From Clavaria fumosa (taxonomy: Eukaryota > Basidiomycota > Agaricomycetes > Agaricales > Clavariaceae): a stretch of DNA of 64,000 bases. Where the stretch lies: the NCBI GenBank assembly GCA_951802425.1, contig OX637804.1, positions 310,001-374,000 on the forward strand, read 5' to 3'. The notes under the pieces are model-generated. The model worked only from the letters and a program-made list of their open reading frames with translations, did not search any database and had not been told where the DNA came from. The translations under genes and the position numbers were made by a program. Shown here piece by piece: positions 59,085-64,000 of this stretch; positions within the stretch are counted from its first letter, which is position 1; the number at the start of each line of letters is the position of its first letter.

Positions 59085-60834
59085 AAATAGCCAATATATT
59101 GACTGCTCTGATTGTCCCATACATGAACACCTCTGATTCACTGGCTGATTGCATGATACATTGACTGCTCGAATTGTTCCATACATTGGCACATTCAGCC
59201 AGTCAGCCAGAATAGGAATGCCAGTCAAACATTGGCAAACAAAATATGCTAAAAACAAAGACCACAACTTGAAATTGAGCAGCCCTGTGCCTGGTCCCTC
59301 AGGCACAGGTTACCAATCAGGCATAGCTGCTTTTGGTAAGCTGCTATGACCATGGGGGAATTTTTGCACAGCTTGCAAAATATGACTTTTTATACACCAA
59401 AAAGTCAGGGGATTCCAAATCTGGACACCCCACATTTGTATCTGCCTTGGTTCAGTGTCAATTTGCAAAATACACAGAAAATAATCATTTTCCCACAATT
59501 CTGCAGTACCCTAGCTTGAAAATTGATAGCTAGAAGATACACACACTACCTGTGGACATATGGGGAGGGTGTAGATTAGTTTAACAACCCACCCACCATC
59601 TCTGTCACCTCCCTGGAATCTGTTACTAGGAATTAGGGTGTTATTGGCCTGGGAGCATGGCTATTTGTTATATTGCAAATTCCAGCCATCAGACTACACC
59701 TTATGACATCTAATACAATCATACAAAAGCCCATAATTTTTGGTGCAGAATTACAGATTCCCCATGTCTATTTTCCCAGATTTCTCGAAATCTCTCCCCA
59801 GACAGTCCCCTTTGTCAAATCACATATTCTTGTTGTCTGATAGCTGACAAGGTATGCATGAATACATGTTCAAAGTTTGGTGAAGTTAGGCCAAGTTCTC
59901 AAGAAGATAGCCCAGAATGTGTGTTTTGGAGGACAGTCTAAAGTGAAGGCAACATCACAGGCAAGGATAAGCAAAACCTTGACTGTCTTCAAAAACACAC
60001 ATTCTGAGCTATCTTCTTGAGAACTTGGCCTAACTTCACCAAACTTTGAACATGTATTCATGCATACCTTGTCAGCTATCACACAACAAGAATATGTGAT
60101 TTGACAAAGGGGACTGTCTGGGGAGAGATTTCGAGAAATCTGGGAAAATAGACATGGGGAATCTGTAATTCTGCACCAAAAATTATGGGCTTTTGTATGA
60201 TTGTATTAGATGTCATAAGGTGTAGTCTGATGGCTGGAATTTGCAATATAACAAATAGCCATGCTCCCAGGCCAATAACACCCTAATTCCTAGTAACAGA
60301 TTCCAGGGAGGTGACAGAGATGGTGGGTGGGTTGTTAAACTAATCTACACCCTCCCCATATGTCCACAGGTAGTGTGTGTATCTTCTAGCTATCAATTTT
60401 CAAGCTAGGGTACTGCAGAATTGTGGGAAAATGATTATTTTCTGTGTATTTTGCAAATTGACACTGAACCAAGGCAGATACAAATGTGGGGTGTCCAGAT
60501 TTGGAATCCCCTGACTTTTTGGTGTATAAAAAGTCATATTTTGCAAGCTGTGCAAAAATTCCCCCATGGTCATAGCAGCTTACCAAAAGCAGCTATGCCT
60601 GATTGGTAACCTGTGCCTGAGGGACCAGGCACAGGGCTGCTCAATTTCAAGTTGTGGTCTTTGTTTTTAGCATATTTTGTTTGCCAATGTTTGACTGGCA
60701 TTCCTATTCTGGCTGACTGGCTGAATGTGCCAATGTATGGAACAATTCGAGCAGTCAATGTATCATGCAATCAGCCAGTGAATCAGAGGTGTTCATGTAT
60801 GGGACAATCAGAGCAGTCAATATATTGGCTATTT
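59085..60834. repeat. 854 bp-arm palindrome
   Basis: The left arm 59085-59938 is nearly identical to the inverse of 59981-60834; the spacer is 42 bp. I saw only a handful of mismatches, most of them close to the centre. The outer end of the right arm overlaps the tandem array that follows. Confidence 0.92.
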
Positions 60835-60839
60835 GTCAA

Positions 60840-61320
60840 ATACTAGAGTGGTCAATATATCATACAACTAGAGGTGGCCATCTATTAGCCATTGAATCAG
60901 AAGAGTCAATGCATGGTATGATTAGAAGACTTAATGTGTCATACAATGAGTCAGTCAACCAGAGATGCCAATGTATGGGACAATTAGAGCAGTCAATGTA
61001 TCATGCAATCAGCCAGTGAATCAGAGGTGTTCATGTATGGGACAATTAGAGCAGTTAATATATTGGCTATTTGGCTAGAGCAGTTAATATATTGGCTATT
61101 TGACTAGAGTGGTCAATGTATCATACAACTAGAGATGGCCATGTATTAGCCATTGAATCAGAGGGGTCAATGCATGGCATAATTAGAAGACTTAATGTAT
61201 CATGCAGCCAGCCAGTCAATCAGAGATGCCAATGTATGGGACAATTAGAGCAGTCAATGTACCATGCAATCAGCCAGTGAACAGAGGTGCTAATGTATGG
61301 GACAAGTAGAGTGGCTACCT
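60840..61320. repeat. tandem array, two units of about 250-280 bp
   Basis: The order actagag.tggccat, attagccattgaatcagag, ggtcaatgcatgg, agaagacttaatgt, gatgccaatgtatgggacaa and tcagccagtga repeats twice. Part of it also forms the ends of the palindrome arms. Confidence 0.8.
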
Positions 61321-61454
61321 TGTGATTACAATTGGCCATATATCATTCTAGGTGTTTTAAATCAGAGGAATACATACAACACTGGAAAATGGTAATGAGA
61401 ACCAATTCATACATGCTGCTACCAGGGTCTGGTGATATTTGGTAACTATGCTAA

Positions 61455-61700
61455 CTATGCTGCGAGTACATTGCGGACATATGAATTGATGTCCTCTGGG
61501 ACTTGTTCTTGGGCAGCTGTGGTGGCCTCTAGCTCTAGCAACTCCTGTTCCCAGTCCAAGCCCTCAGTAAATGATAGTTCGCAATCTTTCCAAAGAGAGT
61601 ACTTAAGAATCTGAAGAGCCTCCATGAAATCAGGTGAGATTCGGTTTCGTTGGGCAGTCATTGTCTCTTTCGCTGATGAAAATACCCACAGAAAAGGCAA
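61455..61700 (-). pseudogene. hAT transposase C-terminal dimerisation domain
   Basis: The frame reads FLWVFSSAKETMTAQRNRIS, then MEALQILKYSLWK and an acidic tail. This matches the hAT C-terminal block (VFS..KET...RRN.ISP..MEALQ.LK). Only this piece of the transposase remains; the region that should hold the DDE core (right of 61700) is replaced by unrelated GC-rich sequence. Confidence 0.75.
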
Positions 61701-61701
61701 G

Positions 61702-62987
61702 TCAGTGCCGCGAAGTCAACGGAATTTTGGACAGGACCTGCTGATTGGTGCTGGCCGGGATGTTCAGTGCGTAGCTGAGGATAGGACCCGTCACCTGGCC
61801 CCCATAGAGGTCCATCACCCTGTTGTCATACAGGAAGTTGTAAATAGTGTACAGTTCGGTCGGCGCATGGTCCATCGCCAAGGGAAGGCATCGGACGTAA
61901 GCGAGGTCGGCCAAGACCACTGTGCCAGCGGTGAGGTGCCACACCGACCAATATGCAGGACCCCACACCTGAGCACCACTGTAGGTGCGAGTGTACTTGT
62001 ATACACCATTCTCGAAGAGAGAAATAGTAGTCAGAGAATAGATGACCGTGACATCCGTGAAATTGGCGCTGCCAATCGTGATGGAGCTTGTGGATAAAGT
62101 CTCGAACGGGCTGCCGGAGATGTAATGCGTCCAAAGAATGCTAGTGCCGTTGTTGGTGATCCGAAGGGTGTTCTCACCGAAAATGCTGATCTTGGTCTCT
62201 GCGCCCCCAGCCGCATTGATGTGCATGCGAAATGTCACGATACCGACGGGATTCACGAGCGGCAAGACGACTTGGGGGGTAACTGCAGAGTTGGCAGTTG
62301 ACAAGGAAGCCATCGCAGCTCGCAAGTAGTCGGTAGTGTATGTCATGGGGATGGCGTTGGCGGGTTGCGTCACCACAGTCCAGATGTCGGACAGGAGAGA
62401 CCATTTGGACGTCAACGCAATGTCCCACGGAGTCTGCAAGGTAGGCGCAAAGGTAGACGGAATGATGAGAATGCCAGAGAGAGTGGTGTTCAGGGTAGAC
62501 CCAGCATTCAGGATCTGCCAGAGGAAGATAGGATTGACATTGGCCGATACGGATTTCACCCATGTGGCGATAAAGAGGCCGTCCTCGAAGACTGTCGGGG
62601 ACGCCGCACGTGCCGGGGGCGGGCTCGGTGAGCAGCACCATGCGCTTGAGCGCGAGGTGCGGGTGTGCCGTCGTGCGGGGGCGCACGGCCGTGGGGCCCT
62701 GGGGGTGGTACGTCCGCCACACACTCCCGTCTGGCGTGGCGTATGTCTGCCCATGGATGGGGTTGAAAAAGGTGTCACACATCGGCTCGATGCGGAATGT
62801 GGGGCCCAAGCTGGTTAGCACGGTTAGCGGGGTGCAAGTGACTAGTGCGGCGTGCGATAAAGAGGCCGTCCTCGAAGATGACGAGACTGTCGGGGACACC
62901 GCACGTGCCGGGGGCGGGCTCGGTGAGCAGCACCATGCGCTTGAGCGCGAGTTGCGGGTGTGCCGTGCGTGGTTTCCCAGTCAGCAT
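61702..62987 (-). pseudogene. GC-rich foreign gene fragment inside the hAT element
   Basis: A minus-strand coding stretch, much richer in GC and CpG than its surroundings. From about 62620 to 61702 one frame is open and reads as a beta-rich protein (VTFRMHINAAGGAETKISIF, NGVYKYTRTYSGAQVWGPAY) with no family I recognise. The upstream part holds two copies of the segment encoding LKRMVLLTEPAPGTCGVPDS (about 62570-62690 and 62856-62970). The inner copy lacks about 10 bases and shifts the frame before FEDGLFIA; the outer copy keeps it. It looks like a host gene fragment captured by the transposon; its start and introns are unknown. Confidence 0.5.
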
Positions 62988-63576
62988 CAGTCAGGAACAC
63001 TGTTTGCATCTGTCAGATGTAGGAGCACCTCAAAAAAAAAGGTGACACACAGAGGTAGCCATCTAAGAAACACAGACTCATGCGGTCACTCGTAGTCCTG
63101 CCGATAGCCGTCAGCCAGTCCTGGTCATTCTTCCACATGAGACACGAGTTGGTGCCATAGCAAAGGCATCATCTTCCACAGAACCGCAGAACATGGTGCA
63201 TAATAGTAGAAAGGAAAGAAGTAGACATATGTGAGGAGGAAAGCCCCAAGCACATGGAACTCTCCATCCACACAAAGTAATATAAAGTGACATCGTGACT
63301 CTGACCGCTAGCGTACCGCCTGCAATCAGCGAAGTCGACCTTCCAACACATGCTGCCGTACTGGTCAGCAGGGTGTTGGGGATGGGGCATGATTAACCCA
63401 TGCCGCTGTGCAACTCAACATGGTCCCATGACCACCTGCCTGTTTGGGATATGGTGCATTGGCTGGCTTGGCTAGACACAGCTATCTCCAGTTTGATATC
63501 AGTCATCACACTGACAGGAACCACTCACCTATAGAGTAGCTTGGCTCAGCTCACAACTGGCTCAGCTCATCAGCTA
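62988..63576. other. right part of the hAT element, no gene seen
   Basis: Mixed sequence with short frames only. The last 80 bases (agctcaca, ctcatcagctaagcagc) are subterminal repeats typical of hAT ends. Confidence 0.5.
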
Positions 63577-64000
63577 AGCAGCTAAATTGCCAAGCCATGG
63601 CAACACTAACTTCCAGATCATGTTGCCATAAATGGATGCAGATATCTGTGTGCCATTTCCTGCATTTCTCAGCCACTTTTGAGCTTAGTTTTAGTGAGAG
63701 ATATTGTTCCTATGTATGTTGTCCATATTCCCCAGCAATTAGAATATTTTTACAATTTTTATCTCACCAAATATGTGCAATTTGGTATTGTACTCATCAT
63801 TTTTACCTTTCTGACCTCTCTATTGAGTTTGGTGATTCATTCTAGTGAGATAAAACAATTCTAGAATTATTTTAAACAGATTGGCCAAAGCGGAATTTTT
63901 AATTTTTACCTAAATAACTTTATATTACACCAGTGCTTGTATTTAAATATTGAGGGAGAAATTAGAAACTTTGTCTTGGACAATCTACTCAAATTAAATC

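Larger units (their letters stand above)
57977..63608. mobile_element. 5.6 kb hAT element, non-autonomous
   Basis: The terminal inverted repeats TAGTGTTGCCA and TGGCAACACTA are perfect over 11 bp. An exact 8 bp duplication acttccag lies at 57969-57976 and 63609-63616. Inside are a minisatellite, a large palindrome, a tandem array, the C-terminal hAT transposase domain and a GC-rich foreign segment. The catalytic part of the transposase is not present, so it would need help to move. Confidence 0.9.
57440..64000. mobile_element. fold-back (Mutator-like) element, copy 2, split by hAT, right end outside window
   Basis: It starts GGGGACTGGCAATCCCC at 57440. The left arm (57440-57976) matches copy 1 in inverse orientation. 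The centre is occupied by a hAT element, and the right arm runs from 63609 past the window end. The uninterrupted spacer would read ggtaacttccagatcatg, the inverse of the copy 1 spacer. Confidence 0.8.

Noticed and set aside
59149..60770. Two identical 66-codon ORFs on opposite strands (59149-59349 and 60570-60770)
   Set aside because: They are the same sequence in the two arms of the palindrome, with no domain; not genes.

Overview
This 64 kb window is nuclear DNA of a filamentous fungus, almost certainly a basidiomycete (Agaricomycetes type). The host genes carry many short introns of about 50-115 bp, and the repeats are chromodomain-bearing Ty3/gypsy, Ty1/copia, hAT and Mutator-like elements. 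About one third is gene-bearing. The rest is transposon sequence, most of it nested.

Host genes: a PLAC8-family cysteine-rich protein (6763-7378, +, 3 exons); glucose-6-phosphate isomerase (10079-12252, +, 8 exons, one with a GC donor); an ammonium transporter of the Amt/MEP family (13105-15076, -, 9 exons); a tail-anchored FHA/coiled-coil protein resembling SLMAP/Far9/Far10 (18731-21256, -, 5 exons); the gamma subunit of the CCT chaperonin (21402-23501, +, 10 exons), divergent from the FHA gene across only 145 bp; and a multi-span membrane protein with a spermidine-synthase-like domain (53599 to about 55888, -). They do not form a pathway. This is a stretch of housekeeping genes split by a repeat block.

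Left flank (1-6.3 kb): a copia pol end, a gypsy RT scrap, a recombinant gypsy element with two unrelated LTRs, and a gypsy protease scrap.

Central block (24305-52394): one Ty3/gypsy element, called D here (+), received a 1.94 kb LTR-type insertion (itself hit by a hAT MITE), a chromovirus A1 (-), and a 720 bp solo LTR. A1 was then hit by a related but distinct chromovirus B (-) and by a second copy of its own family, A2 (+). Target-site duplications support every step, and LTR divergence agrees for A1 (about 4.5%) against B and A2 (about 1.8%). Nearly all LTR differences in the young elements are CpG transitions. A and B carry an LTR-adjacent sequence complementary to the predicted start of their own transcript, the arrangement known for self-priming Tf1.

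Right flank (55.99-64.0 kb): two long-TIR fold-back elements with Mutator-type ends. The second is interrupted by a 5.6 kb hAT element carrying a minisatellite, an 854 bp-arm palindrome, a transposase C-terminus and a GC-rich foreign gene fragment. Exon boundaries and element limits were worked out by eye from splice signals, frame and repeats; no search was run.
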